Positions 8,073-16,964 of a stretch of DNA of 64,000 nt are shown piece after piece. The notes beneath the pieces are model-generated. The model was not told the DNA's origin. It saw nothing but the letters and a program-made list of their open reading frames with translations, and did not search any database. Made by a program: the position numbers and the translations under genes. Every line of letters begins with the position of its first letter. The stretch's first letter is position 1. Origin of the DNA: an uncultured Rhizobium sp. (lineage in GTDB: Bacteria; Pseudomonadota; Alphaproteobacteria; Rhizobiales; Rhizobiaceae); contig CAMFHE010000013.1 of NCBI GenBank assembly GCA_945952045.1, forward strand, positions 50,483 through 114,482, read 5' to 3'.

Positions 8073-10688
8073 ATGTCAGTGATCGATGACAACGAACAGG
8101 ACATGATCGTGTCCATGCCGCAACCGGCCGAGCCGCGCTTTCCTTTCCTGCGCCGTTTCCGGAGATTTTTAGTGGCGGCAGGCATTGTCGCGGTCTTCGC
8201 GCTGGTTGGCATCGCCATCTATCACCTGACGTCGGAAGTCAAATATGACGACGTGATCGCCGCGCTGCGGGCAACGCCCTGGTCAGACATCGCCCTGGCG
8301 CTGGTCTTCACCGCGCTGAGCTTCCTCTGCCTGATCTGCTACGATCTCAATGCCTTCCGTTATCTGGGCCGCAAGGCGCCCTTCGCCCATGTGGCGCTGA
8401 CGGCGTTCAGCGCCTATGCGGTCGGGAATACGGCGGGCTTCGGCGCGCTGAGCGGGGGAGCGATCCGCTACCGCGCCTATTCGCGCCTCGACGTGCCGCC
8501 AGACGATATCACCCGCATCGTCGCCTTCGTCACGCTGGCCTTCGGGCTTGGGCTTTCGGCGGTCTCCTCGCTTGCCGGCCTTCTGGTCGCGAATGACGTC
8601 GCGCCGCTTCTCGGCATGGCGCCGTGGCTGTTGCAGCTGCTGTCGCTCATCATCCTTGTCGCTCTTGGAAGTCTGGTGTTCTATAGCCGCGGCGGGCGCG
8701 AATTGCATATCGGCGGAAGCGCGCTGACGCTGCCGGATGCCGGCACCTGCCTGCGCCAGTTCGTCATCACGCTGGCCGATATCGCCGCCTCTGCGACGGT
8801 GCTTTATGTGCTGCTGCCGGATTCGCATCTGAGCTGGCCGGCTTTCCTCGCCATTTACGCCATCGCTGTCGGATTCGGCGTGCTCAGCCATGTGCCGGCC
8901 GGCCTCGGTGTCTTCGAAACGGTGATCATCGCATCGCTCGGCAGCTCCGCCGATGTCGAGGCCGTTCTCGGCTCGCTGGTGCTTTACCGCGTCATCTACC
9001 ATGTCCTGCCGCTGATACTCGCTATCGCCATCGTGCTGACGACGGAGGTGCGGCAGCTGACGCATCATCCGGCCGCCTCCAGCATCAGGCGACTCGGCGG
9101 GCGCGTTTCGCCGCTGCTGCTGGCGACGCTGTCGGTGATCTGCGGCGTGATGTTGATCTTTTCGAGCGTGACGCCGACGCCGGACGACAATCTTGCTTTC
9201 CTGTCCATGTACCTGCCGCTTCCGATCGTCGAAGGCGCGCATTTCCTCTCCAGCCTGCTTGGCCTGACGCTGGTGATCGCCGCCCGCGGCATTGGCCAAC
9301 GGCTGGATGGCGCATGGTGGGTGGTCTTCGGCGCTTCGCTGGTTGCGCTTGCCTTTGCGCTGCTGAAGGCCGTCGCGCTGTTCGAGGCAGCCTTGCTGCT
9401 GTTCCTTGCCGCCAGCCTGTTTCTGACGCGGCGGCTGTTCCGCCGCCCGGCATCGCTGTTCCAGCAGGCGCTGACGCCTCCCTGGCTGATGGCAATGGGC
9501 ATCGTCATCATCGGCGCGGTCTGCGTGCTGCTGTTCGTCTATCGCGATGTCGAATACAGCCGTGACCTCTGGTGGCAGTTCGAGTTCACCGGCGAAGCGC
9601 CGCGCGGTTTGCGCGCCGTTCTCGGCATCGTCATCATGTCCTCGGCGGTGGCGATCTTCGGCCTGCTGCGTCCCGCGCGCCAATGGGTGCATCCAGCGAC
9701 GGCGGACGAATTGAGCCGTGCTTCGGCAATCGTCGACAAGCAGGATGTCGCCGACGCCAATCTCGTGCGCATGGGCGACAAGTCGCTGCTGTTTTCGGAA
9801 AAGGGCGATGCCTTCATCATGTTCGGCGTCCAGGGCCGCTCGTGGATCTGCCTGTTCGATCCGGTCGGCAATCCGAAAGCCTATACCGACCTCGTCTGGC
9901 GCTTCGTGGAATCGGCGCGCGCCGCCGGCTGCCGCGCCGTCTTCTATCAGGTCTCACCTGCTCTTTTGTCCCACTGCGCCGATGCGGGCCTGAGGGCCTT
10001 CAAACTTGGCGAGCTCGCCATCGTGCATCTTAAGAATTTCGAGATGAAAGGCGGCAAATGGGCAAACCTGCGCCAGACCGCCAGCAAGGCGGTGCGCGAT
10101 GGCCTGGATTTCGAGATCATCGAAACCGCCGATGTGCCGCAGGTCTATGACGAGTTGAAAGCGGTTTCCGATGCATGGCTCGGGCATCACAACACCCGCG
10201 AAAAGGGCTTTTCGCTCGGCGCTTTCGATCGCGATTACGTGTTGTCGCAACCGGTTGCCGTTCTGCGGCAGGAGGGCCGGATCGTCGCTTTCGCCAACCT
10301 CCTGGTCTCCGACATGTTGAAAGAAGGCTCGATCGACCTGATGCGCTTCTCGCCTGAGGCACCGAAGGGATCGATGGATTTCCTGTTCGTGCGCATTATC
10401 GAGCATCTGCGCGACAAGGGCTTCCAGACCTTCAATCTCGGCATGGCGCCGCTGTCGGGCATGTCGAAGCGCTCCGTCTCACCGGTCTGGGACCGCGTCG
10501 GCGGAGCGCTGTTCGAGCATGGCGAGCGCTTCTATAATTTCAAGGGTTTGCGTGCCTTCAAGGCGAAGTTCCACCCGGAATGGGCGCCGCGCTATCTCGC
10601 GGTATCGGGTGGTCTCAACCCGGTGCTGGCGCTGATGGACAGCGCCCTGCTGATCGGCGGGGGCGTGCGCGGCGTCGTCGGGAAGTAA
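8073..10688 (+). CDS. lpiA: Bifunctional lysylphosphatidylglycerol flippase/synthetase (MprF/LpiA)
   Basis: This is an 871-residue inner-membrane protein. The N-terminal ~500 residues form about 14 hydrophobic helices (flippase part, with the family segment GNTAGFGALSGGAIRYRAYS near residue 115). The C-terminal ~340 residues form the soluble DUF2156 synthetase domain, which transfers lysine from Lys-tRNA to phosphatidylglycerol (motifs LLFSEKGDAFIMFGVQGRSW and FNLGMAPLSGM). MprF proteins add positive charge to the membrane and protect against cationic peptides; in rhizobia the gene is called lpiA and is induced at low pH. In those genomes it is commonly followed by acvB/atvA. Here it is not: hutH converges instead. 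Confidence 0.95.
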   Translation: MSVIDDNEQDMIVSMPQPAEPRFPFLRRFRRFLVAAGIVAVFALVGIAIYHLTSEVKYDDVIAALRATPWSDIALALVFTALSFLCLICYDLNAFRYLGRKAPFAHVALTAFSAYAVGNTAGFGALSGGAIRYRAYSRLDVPPDDITRIVAFVTLAFGLGLSAVSSLAGLLVANDVAPLLGMAPWLLQLLSLIILVALGSLVFYSRGGRELHIGGSALTLPDAGTCLRQFVITLADIAASATVLYVLLPDSHLSWPAFLAIYAIAVGFGVLSHVPAGLGVFETVIIASLGSSADVEAVLGSLVLYRVIYHVLPLILAIAIVLTTEVRQLTHHPAASSIRRLGGRVSPLLLATLSVICGVMLIFSSVTPTPDDNLAFLSMYLPLPIVEGAHFLSSLLGLTLVIAARGIGQRLDGAWWVVFGASLVALAFALLKAVALFEAALLLFLAASLFLTRRLFRRPASLFQQALTPPWLMAMGIVIIGAVCVLLFVYRDVEYSRDLWWQFEFTGEAPRGLRAVLGIVIMSSAVAIFGLLRPARQWVHPATADELSRASAIVDKQDVADANLVRMGDKSLLFSEKGDAFIMFGVQGRSWICLFDPVGNPKAYTDLVWRFVESARAAGCRAVFYQVSPALLSHCADAGLRAFKLGELAIVHLKNFEMKGGKWANLRQTASKAVRDGLDFEIIETADVPQVYDELKAVSDAWLGHHNTREKGFSLGAFDRDYVLSQPVAVLRQEGRIVAFANLLVSDMLKEGSIDLMRFSPEAPKGSMDFLFVRIIEHLRDKGFQTFNLGMAPLSGMSKRSVSPVWDRVGGALFEHGERFYNFKGLRAFKAKFHPEWAPRYLAVSGGLNPVLALMDSALLIGGGVRGVVGK

Positions 10689-10719
10689 GCACTTCCTGCT
10701 GGACGCCGCGCCGCGTTTT
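10667..10719 (+). terminator. Probable intrinsic terminator of lpiA
   Basis: A perfect 10-bp inverted repeat, GCGCGGCGTC at 10667-10676 with its complement at 10702-10711, encloses a nested GGAAGT/ACTTCC pair. CGCGTTTT follows. The left arm lies inside the last codons of lpiA and the T run touches the hutH stop, so the element is compact and shared by the convergent genes. Confidence 0.55.
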
Positions 10720-12254
10720 CAGGTTTCCAGAACCGGCAGGATCGCCGCATCGACCGAGGCGGCGAGTGCGCCGCTGGCAATGAGATCGGCGGCGGCCTTC
10801 AGATCGTCGGCCATGTAACGGTCGTCATCGAGGCCGGCGACCTTCGTGCGGATGGCGGCCAGCGCCTTCTGCAGTTCCGGGCTCGTCGTCAGCGGACCGC
10901 GCAATTCCACGCCCTGCGCTGCGGCCAGAGCTTCGATGCCGAGAATGGCGAAGAGGTTGTCAGTCATTCCGAGCAAGCGGCGGGCGCCATGGCAGGCCAT
11001 GGAAACATGGTCTTCCTGATTGGCCGATGTCGGCGTGGAGTCGACCGAGGCCGGGTGCGACATCTGCTTGTTTTCCGACATCAGCGCTGCCGAGGTGACT
11101 TCGGCGATCATCAGACCGGAATTGAGGCCCGGCTTCTTGGACAGGAAGGCCGGCAGGCCATGCGACAGGGCGGGATCGACCAGAAGCGCGATGCGGCGCT
11201 GGGCGATGGCGCCGATTTCGCAGATGGCGAGCGCCGTCTGGTCGGCGGCAAAGGCCACCGGTTCGGCGTGGAAGTTGCCGCCCGAAACGACTTCGTCATC
11301 CGAGAGCACAAGCGGATTGTCGGTGACGGCATTGGCTTCTATTTCCAACGTGCGGGCGACCGAGCGCAAGAGATCGAGGCAGGCGCCATCGACCTGTGGC
11401 TGGCAGCGGATGCAATAGGGATCCTGCACGCGCTCGTCGCCGTGAATATGGCTGTTGCGAATTTCCGAGCCTTCGAGCAGGCGGCGCAGCGCCGCACCCG
11501 CATCGATCTGGCCCTTGTGACCGCGCAACGAATGGATATCGGGATGGAACGGCGCGGACGAGCCCATGGCGGCATCGGTCGACAGCGCGCCGGTGACGAG
11601 TGCGGATTGCGCGGCGCGGTGGGCGCGGAAGAGGCCGGCCAAAGCCAGGGCGGTCGAGGCCTGCGTGCCGTTGATCAGCGCCAGACCTTCCTTGGCGGCA
11701 AGACGGATCGGCGTCAGGCCGGCGCGCGCCAGCGCTTCGGCACCCGCAAGGCGCTCGCCGGCGAGGAAGGCTTCGCCCTCGCCCATCATTACGGCCGTCA
11801 TGTGCGCCAGCGGCGCGAGGTCGCCGGAAGCGCCGACCGAACCTTTTTCCGGGATAACCGGCGTAACACCGGCTTCCAGCATGCCTTCGATCAACCGCAC
11901 CAGTTCCAGGCGCACGCCCGAAGCGCCACGGCCGAGCGAAATCAGTTTCAGCGCCATGATCAGGCGAACGATTTCGACCGGCAGCGCCGCGCCGACGCCG
12001 CAGCAATGCGACAGGATCAGATTGCGTTGCAGCGTCGCGACATCGGCCGCATCGATGCGGATCGAGGCGAGCTTACCGAAGCCCGTATTGATGCCGTAGA
12101 CCGGAGCGTTGCCGGCGGCAATCGCCGCAATTCGCGCCGCCGCCTTTTCGATGGCAGCATCGCAGCCACGGTCGAGGCGCACGTTTTCGCCGTTCCAGTA
12201 GACGCGGGCGAGATCGGCAAGCGGAACCTTGCCCGGGTGCAATGTGATGGTCAT
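10719..12254 (-). CDS. hutH: Histidine ammonia-lyase
   Basis: HutH removes ammonia from L-histidine to give urocanate, the first step of histidine degradation. The protein has 511 residues from the ATG at 12254, chosen over an upstream TTG because GAAAAGGA sits nine bases before it and the length is then exactly the family norm. The active-site MIO prosthetic group forms from Ala142-Ser143-Gly144 in [12 protein letters not shown], and Tyr53 in [10 protein letters not shown] is conserved. [13 protein letters not shown] near the C-terminus is also typical. No hutU, hutI, hutG or hutC lies nearby, so it is separated from the rest of the pathway. A HutC-like palindrome core lies upstream. Confidence 0.97.
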   Translation of the reverse strand: MTITLHPGKVPLADLARVYWNGENVRLDRGCDAAIEKAAARIAAIAAGNAPVYGINTGFGKLASIRIDAADVATLQRNLILSHCCGVGAALPVEIVRLIMALKLISLGRGASGVRLELVRLIEGMLEAGVTPVIPEKGSVGASGDLAPLAHMTAVMMGEGEAFLAGERLAGAEALARAGLTPIRLAAKEGLALINGTQASTALALAGLFRAHRAAQSALVTGALSTDAAMGSSAPFHPDIHSLRGHKGQIDAGAALRRLLEGSEIRNSHIHGDERVQDPYCIRCQPQVDGACLDLLRSVARTLEIEANAVTDNPLVLSDDEVVSGGNFHAEPVAFAADQTALAICEIGAIAQRRIALLVDPALSHGLPAFLSKKPGLNSGLMIAEVTSAALMSENKQMSHPASVDSTPTSANQEDHVSMACHGARRLLGMTDNLFAILGIEALAAAQGVELRGPLTTSPELQKALAAIRTKVAGLDDDRYMADDLKAAADLIASGALAASVDAAILPVLET

Positions 12255-12373
12255 GGCCACAATCCTTTTCAAGCGTTGGGGAAGCCTGACACGCTCTCCA
12301 CGGCGCGCGCTCCCGATATTGGCAGAGGTTTTTTCGTGCGCGCCATCGTCTTCGGTTCCGCGCCCTCGCCATA

Positions 12374-12389
12374 ATAAGTATATACATAA
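12374..12389. promoter_or_regulatory. HutC-like operator core upstream of hutH
   Basis: The palindrome GTATATAC at 12378-12385 lies 124 bases before the hutH start in an A/T-rich stretch. HutC, the GntR-type histidine-utilisation repressor, binds sites with a TGTATATACA core in other proteobacteria, so this matches 8 central bases. The flanking bases match only partly. Inference from a short motif. Confidence 0.45.
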
Positions 12390-12450
12390 TAATTCGAAGA
12401 CAAGCGAAATCTGCGATGCCGACGCGGGATGCGCCCGGCAGTCAGGATTG

Positions 12451-13365
12451 TCACATCAGGACGTGCTGAACAGGCTCGATCTGTGGCGGGAGGTCTGTCT
12501 CGCCCATGGCCTCGAGCAGGCCGATCTCGACGATGCGCGCCATCGCCGTCAGCCGCAGGGCATGATCGGTGTCGTCGAAGGGATTTTCCAGCTCGACGCC
12601 AAGCGCATCCAGCCCGAAAAAGGCATAGGCGACCAGCGCAGAGCAGAACGGCGTCATCCAGCCAAGCGTATCGACGAAACCCAGGGGAAACAGAAAGCAG
12701 AACAGATAGGCGGTGCGATGCAAAAGCAGCGTATAGGCATAGGGCAGAGGCGTATTGCGAATTCGCTCGCAGGCCGCCTGCACGCCGCCGAGCTGATCGA
12801 TCGAGCGCTCCAGCGTCTGGTAGAGAATATCGCTGATGCGCCCCTCGCCGCGCAGCCGCGCCAGACGTTCAGCAGATGCGCGCAGAGCGGCGTCCGGGCT
12901 CCCTATTCCAAGTAGGTCAGGATCGAAGGCCGGACGAGAGGGTTTCGCGGGATTTTGCGGCCGCAGATGCGCAACGAGCAAATGAGCGAAGAGCCCGATG
13001 TCGCCGAGCAGGGCATGACGCTCGCCCCTGCCCTCGGCATCATCTGGGCCACGCTGCAGAACGATGCTTTGCCGCCCAAGCGCGCGGCTGACGGCGATCA
13101 GTTCGCCCCATTGCTTGCGCGCCTCCCACCAGCGATCGTAGCAGGCATTGTTGCGGAAGCCGAGGAAGATCGAAAGCGCGATGCCGATCAGCGCGAACGG
13201 CAGGCCGGTCACCGATGGCACATAGGCCGGCTCCCAGCGATGCAGGACGACGACGATGAGACCGACAAGCGCCGTCAGGGTCAGTTGCGGCAGGATTTTC
13301 GGCACGACCGAACCGCGCAGCACATAGGCAAGCTGCAACAGCGTCGGCGACTGGCGAACGATCAT
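12451..13365 (-). CDS. Bestrophin family (UPF0187) membrane protein
   Basis: This 304-residue integral membrane protein has two N-terminal helices ([15 protein letters not shown] and [19 protein letters not shown]) and two further ones around 200-245. The bestrophin signature [21 protein letters not shown] follows the second helix, and the proline- and aromatic-rich segment [13 protein letters not shown] lies later. Bacterial bestrophins form pentameric channels; some conduct cations. The ATG at 13365 has GGAGA nine bases upstream. It is a single gene with no functional link to its neighbours that I can see. Note [26 protein letters not shown], the conserved C-terminal bestrophin block. Confidence 0.9.
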   Translation of the reverse strand: MIVRQSPTLLQLAYVLRGSVVPKILPQLTLTALVGLIVVVLHRWEPAYVPSVTGLPFALIGIALSIFLGFRNNACYDRWWEARKQWGELIAVSRALGRQSIVLQRGPDDAEGRGERHALLGDIGLFAHLLVAHLRPQNPAKPSRPAFDPDLLGIGSPDAALRASAERLARLRGEGRISDILYQTLERSIDQLGGVQAACERIRNTPLPYAYTLLLHRTAYLFCFLFPLGFVDTLGWMTPFCSALVAYAFFGLDALGVELENPFDDTDHALRLTAMARIVEIGLLEAMGETDLPPQIEPVQHVLM

Positions 13366-13412
13366 CGGTTATGGTCTCCGCAAAATGCGTAAGGTCGAAG
13401 TAGAGACGACGC

Positions 13413-13850
13413 TCATAGTCGCGCCCGCGTGCTGCGCGGCGTTGCCAGCAGAAGATTGGTTTCGCTGGAGGTGATGCCCGGCACCAGCCGGATGCGGCGC
13501 AGCACATGGTCCAGATCGCTGAGCGTCTGGGCCCCCAGCTCTATGATCAGGTCCCAGCGGCCGTTTGTGGTGTGGATGGCGGAGATTTCCGGGAAGCCAC
13601 CGAGTGTCTGGATCACCCTGTCCGTGACCCGCCCCTCGATCTCCACCATCATGATGCCGCGCACTGGCAATTCCACGGCATCGGCGCGCAGGATGACGGT
13701 ATAGCCAAGGATCCCGCCGTCGCGCTCCAGCTTTTCCATGCGGGCGCGAATGGTTGCCCGCGACACCTTCAGGTCGATGGCGAGGTCGGAAATGCTGCGC
13801 CGGCCATTGTGGCGCAGCAGGGTCACAAGTTTTTCGTCAAGCTCGTCCAT
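13413..13850 (-). CDS. Lrp/AsnC family transcriptional regulator, probable regulator of arginine/ornithine catabolism
   Basis: A 145-residue Lrp/AsnC protein: an N-terminal winged helix (MDELDEKLVTLLRHNGRRS, ISDLAIDLKVSRATIRARMEKLE) followed by the RAM/Lrp ligand-binding domain (GYTVILRADAV to SETNLLL). Such proteins form octamers and respond to amino acids. It is transcribed away from the arginase gene 114 bases off, the standard arrangement for a local activator of rocF-ocd; arginine or ornithine is the likely ligand. No single palindrome stands out in the shared promoter region. The function as local regulator is inferred from position. Confidence 0.9.
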   Translation of the reverse strand: MDELDEKLVTLLRHNGRRSISDLAIDLKVSRATIRARMEKLERDGGILGYTVILRADAVELPVRGIMMVEIEGRVTDRVIQTLGGFPEISAIHTTNGRWDLIIELGAQTLSDLDHVLRRIRLVPGITSSETNLLLATPRSTRARL

Positions 13851-13964
13851 GGTGCAATTCGATCAGGCCTTCCGCCATTTTGATAAGCCTTTTCACCAGA
13901 ATTGGCAAATTGATCCGTTCATTTCGCCAAGCCTCCATGCTCAGATACATCAAAGGAGAATGAC

Positions 13965-14885
13965 ATGCACTGCAAATTGATCGGCACCCCGGTTCAGGAC
14001 GGTTCTTCGCGGCTCGGCTGCGAAATGGGTCCGAGCTCGCTACGCGTCGCCGGGCTCGTGGCCACGCTGAGGGAACTCGGCCATACCGTCGAAGACCTCG
14101 GCAACGTCGCCCGTCCGGAAATCGCTGCCATTTCACACCCCAACGCCGCCATCCAGCAACTGCCTGAAGTCGTCGCTTGGACGCAGGCCATCGCGGACAC
14201 CGCCTATGCCAGCAGCGAAGAGGGTTTTCCGATCTTTCTCGGCGGCGACCACATCATTTCGGCCGGCTCCGTTTCTGGTCTTGCCCGACGCGCTGCCAAG
14301 CTTGGTCGCCCGCTTTTCGTCCTCTGGCTCGATGCCCATACGGACCTGCATTCGCTGGATACCACCCGCAGCGGAAACCTGCACGGCACGCCGGTCGCCT
14401 ATTTCACCGGCCGCCCCGGCTTCGACAAGCATTTCCCGCCGCTGGCCGCCGCGGTCGATCCCGCCAATGTCTGCATGATCGGCATTCGCAGTGTCGATGC
14501 CGCCGAGCGCGCCGCACTCGACGATCTCGATATCACCGTGCATGACATGCGCTATATCGACGAGCATGGCGTCGTCGCGCCGCTGAAGGCCTTTCTGGAG
14601 CGCGTGAAGGCGGCGAACGGCCTGCTGCATGTCAGCCTCGACGTCGATTTCCTCGATCCGGCGATTGCGCCGGCCGTCGGCACCACCGTTCCCGGCGGCG
14701 CCACCTTCCGCGAAGCCCATCTGATCATGGAAATGCTGCATGACAGCGGCGTCGTCACCAGCCTCGACCTGGTGGAACTCAATCCCTTCCTCGACGAGCG
14801 CGGCCGCACCGCCACCCTGCTCGTCGATCTCACCGCAAGCCTGATGGGCCGCAAGGTTCTGGACCGACCCACGAGGAGTTTCTGA
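13965..14885 (+). CDS. rocF: Arginase
   Basis: Arginase hydrolyses L-arginine to ornithine and urea using a dinuclear Mn centre. The 306-residue protein has the three ureohydrolase signatures: GGDH with His96, DAHTDLH with Asp123, His125 and Asp127, and SLDVDFLDP near residue 227. AAGGAG lies just before the ATG. The gene overlaps the next one by a single base, so the ornithine formed is passed to ornithine cyclodeaminase. Arginase fits better than agmatinase because of the ocd partner and the N-terminal sequence IGTPVQDGSSRLGCEMGPSS, typical of arginase. Confidence 0.95.
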   Translation: MHCKLIGTPVQDGSSRLGCEMGPSSLRVAGLVATLRELGHTVEDLGNVARPEIAAISHPNAAIQQLPEVVAWTQAIADTAYASSEEGFPIFLGGDHIISAGSVSGLARRAAKLGRPLFVLWLDAHTDLHSLDTTRSGNLHGTPVAYFTGRPGFDKHFPPLAAAVDPANVCMIGIRSVDAAERAALDDLDITVHDMRYIDEHGVVAPLKAFLERVKAANGLLHVSLDVDFLDPAIAPAVGTTVPGGATFREAHLIMEMLHDSGVVTSLDLVELNPFLDERGRTATLLVDLTASLMGRKVLDRPTRSF

Positions 14886-15949
14886 TGCTCGCATCGACCA
14901 ATACGCTGAATATCGTTCCGTTTATCAGCGTCGAGAATATGATGAACCTGGTGCTCGACATCGGCGTCGAAACCTTCCTCAAGGAACTGGCGGCCTATGT
15001 CGAGGAAGATTTCGCCCGCTGGGAGCATTTCGACAAGACGCCGCGTGTCGCCGCCCATTCGCCTGACGGCGTCATCGAACTGATGCCGACCAGCGACGGC
15101 GCGCTTTACGGCTTCAAATATGTCAACGGCCATCCGAAAAACACCAGAAGCGGCCGCCAGACGGTCACCGCCTTCGGCGTTCTCTCCGATGTCGATACCG
15201 GCTATCCGCTGCTGCTCTCGGAAATGACCATCCTGACGGCGCTGCGCACCGCCGCGACTTCTGCCGTCGCCGCCCGCCATCTCGTGCCGTCGCGCCACGA
15301 TACCATGACCATCATTGGCAATGGCGCGCAGAGCGAATTCCAGGCGTTGGCCTTCAAGGCGATCCTCGGCGTCAATCGCCTTCGTCTTTACGACATCGAT
15401 CCCGCCGCGACCGCGCGTTGCGCGCAAAACCTCGAAGGCCGCGGGTTCGAGATCACGGCCTGCCGGTCGGCCCATGAGGCCGTCGAAGGCGCGCAGATCA
15501 TCACCACCGTGACCGCCGACAAGCAGAACGCCACCATTCTCACCGACAACATGGTCGGCAGCGGCGTGCACATCAACGCCGTCGGCGGCGATTGCCCCGG
15601 CAAGACCGAACTTCATAGCGATATCCTGCTGCGCTCGCGCATCTTCGTCGAATATCCCGAGCAGACCCGCATCGAAGGCGAGATCCAGCAATTGCCCGGC
15701 GATTACCCGGTCGAGGAACTCTGGCAGGTCATTGCCGGCAAGGCAAAGGGCCGCAAGGATGATGGCGAAGTGACCCTGTTCGACAGCGTCGGCTTCGCGA
15801 CGGAGGACTTCTCCGCGCTGCGCTATGTTCGCGACAAGCTGGTCGGCCGCAACGTCCACCAGCCGCTCGACCTGCTCGCCGATCCGGACGAGCCGCGCGA
15901 CCTCTACGGCATGCTGCTGCGCCATGGCCAGAAACGTGCCGCCGCCTGA
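14885..15949 (+). CDS. ocd: Ornithine cyclodeaminase
   Basis: This NAD-dependent enzyme of the mu-crystallin family converts L-ornithine to L-proline and ammonia. The 354-residue protein has the substrate-binding segment YGFKYVNGHPKNT, the dinucleotide motif IIGNGAQSEFQALAF and NAVGGDCPGKTELH with the catalytic Asp. The start codon overlaps the arginase stop (TGATG), with GAGGAG upstream, so translation is coupled. Together the pair takes arginine to proline, which can then enter glutamate through PutA, encoded elsewhere. Confidence 0.96.
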   Translation: MLASTNTLNIVPFISVENMMNLVLDIGVETFLKELAAYVEEDFARWEHFDKTPRVAAHSPDGVIELMPTSDGALYGFKYVNGHPKNTRSGRQTVTAFGVLSDVDTGYPLLLSEMTILTALRTAATSAVAARHLVPSRHDTMTIIGNGAQSEFQALAFKAILGVNRLRLYDIDPAATARCAQNLEGRGFEITACRSAHEAVEGAQIITTVTADKQNATILTDNMVGSGVHINAVGGDCPGKTELHSDILLRSRIFVEYPEQTRIEGEIQQLPGDYPVEELWQVIAGKAKGRKDDGEVTLFDSVGFATEDFSALRYVRDKLVGRNVHQPLDLLADPDEPRDLYGMLLRHGQKRAAA

Positions 15950-15954
15950 CACAT

Positions 15955-15984
15955 TGGCCGCCGACGGGACACCCTCGGCGGCCA
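15955..15984 (+). terminator. Hairpin after ocd
   Basis: A perfect 10-bp stem, TGGCCGCCGA at 15955-15964 with its complement at 15975-15984, lies six bases after the ocd stop. No T run follows, so it may be a mRNA-stabilising or Rho-assisted end rather than a classic intrinsic terminator. Confidence 0.45.
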
Positions 15985-16017
15985 CGCCTCCAAACGCGAA
16001 GCAATGAAAAGACCCAC

Positions 16018-16041
16018 GCTTGAAAGCAACTTCATTCAAGC
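16018..16041. promoter_or_regulatory. Inverted repeat before the HpcH/HpaI aldolase gene
   Basis: GCTTGAA at 16018-16024 and TTCAAGC at 16035-16041 form a perfect 7-bp inverted repeat with a 10-base spacer, 38 bases before the start codon. The A/T-rich position suggests an operator overlapping a promoter. No matching regulator can be named. Confidence 0.3.
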
Positions 16042-16078
16042 TTAAACTTTTCAGTGCGAACGGCGTCAGGGAGCGGAT

Positions 16079-16852
16079 ATGACATCGAATTTCAGACAGC
16101 GGGCGATCGCCGGTGAACCGTTGATCGGCCCTTTTGCGGCCATCCCTCATCCTGTCGCCATCGAGGTCGTCGCGGCGACCGGTCCGGACTTCCTTTGCAT
16201 CGATGCGGAACATTCCCAGATCGGTCGCGAGCGGCTTGAGGATCTGATCCGCGCCGGCGACGTGCATGGCGTGCCGGTGATGGTGCGCGTGCCCGGCCAT
16301 GCGCCGGAGCAGATCGCGGCCGCGCTGGATGCGGGTGCCGCCGGCGTTCTGGTGCCGCGCGTCTCGACCGCCATTGAGGCGCGAGCAGCGGTTGCCGCCA
16401 CGCGCTATCCACCGGTCGGATCACGCGGGGTCGGTCCGGGCCGCGCCGCCGCCTACGGTTACCGCATTCCGGATTACCTCGAGACCGCCAATCGCACATT
16501 GCTGCTCGCCATTCAGGTGGAAACGGCGGCCGGGCTTGCCAATATCGCCGAAATCGCCGCCGTCGAGGGGGTCGACGTGATCTTCATCGGGCCCGGTGAC
16601 CTCTCGGTTTCCATCGGCGCACTGGGGGCGGAGGGGCGCGAAAGGCTGCAGGCGGCAATCGTCACCATCGCATCTGCCGCAACCGGCGCGGGCCGCATCG
16701 CCGGCATCTTCCGCCCGACGCCGGATGATATCGCCTTATGGCAAGGCAAAGGCGTGAGCTTCTTCATCCTTGCAAGCGATACGATGTTTCTCGGCGCCGG
16801 TATCGCGGCCGGATTGGAATCGGCGCGCGCCGCAACCAAGGCGAACCAATAA
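16079..16852 (+). CDS. HpcH/HpaI family aldolase
   Basis: A 257-residue TIM-barrel aldolase of the HpcH/HpaI/citrate-lyase beta superfamily. Members use a divalent metal to cleave 2-keto-4-hydroxyacids into pyruvate and an aldehyde. Visible family features are FLCIDAEHSQIG (catalytic His region), VMVRVPG, GAAGVLVPRVST, the metal-binding glutamate in IQVETAAGLANI and the Asp in FIGPGDLSVSIG. GGGAGCGG precedes the ATG. It stands between arginine catabolism and an efflux pump, with no partner gene for homoprotocatechuate or aldarate degradation, so the aldehyde product is unknown. Confidence 0.9.
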   Translation: MTSNFRQRAIAGEPLIGPFAAIPHPVAIEVVAATGPDFLCIDAEHSQIGRERLEDLIRAGDVHGVPVMVRVPGHAPEQIAAALDAGAAGVLVPRVSTAIEARAAVAATRYPPVGSRGVGPGRAAAYGYRIPDYLETANRTLLLAIQVETAAGLANIAEIAAVEGVDVIFIGPGDLSVSIGALGAEGRERLQAAIVTIASAATGAGRIAGIFRPTPDDIALWQGKGVSFFILASDTMFLGAGIAAGLESARAATKANQ

Positions 16853-16964
16853 GCCTACCTGACAATTGACCTCATAACGCCGCTGGCCTATGCAGTCGCC
16901 AGGCGTTCACGCTTCACGATCCCGCCGGAATCATCCTTTGGCACAGCCAGCAGACAAGACCCGC

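Noticed and set aside
14552..16300. A 582-codon minus-strand open frame opposite arginase, ocd and the aldolase
   Set aside because: It is the antisense shadow of three genes with clear motifs.
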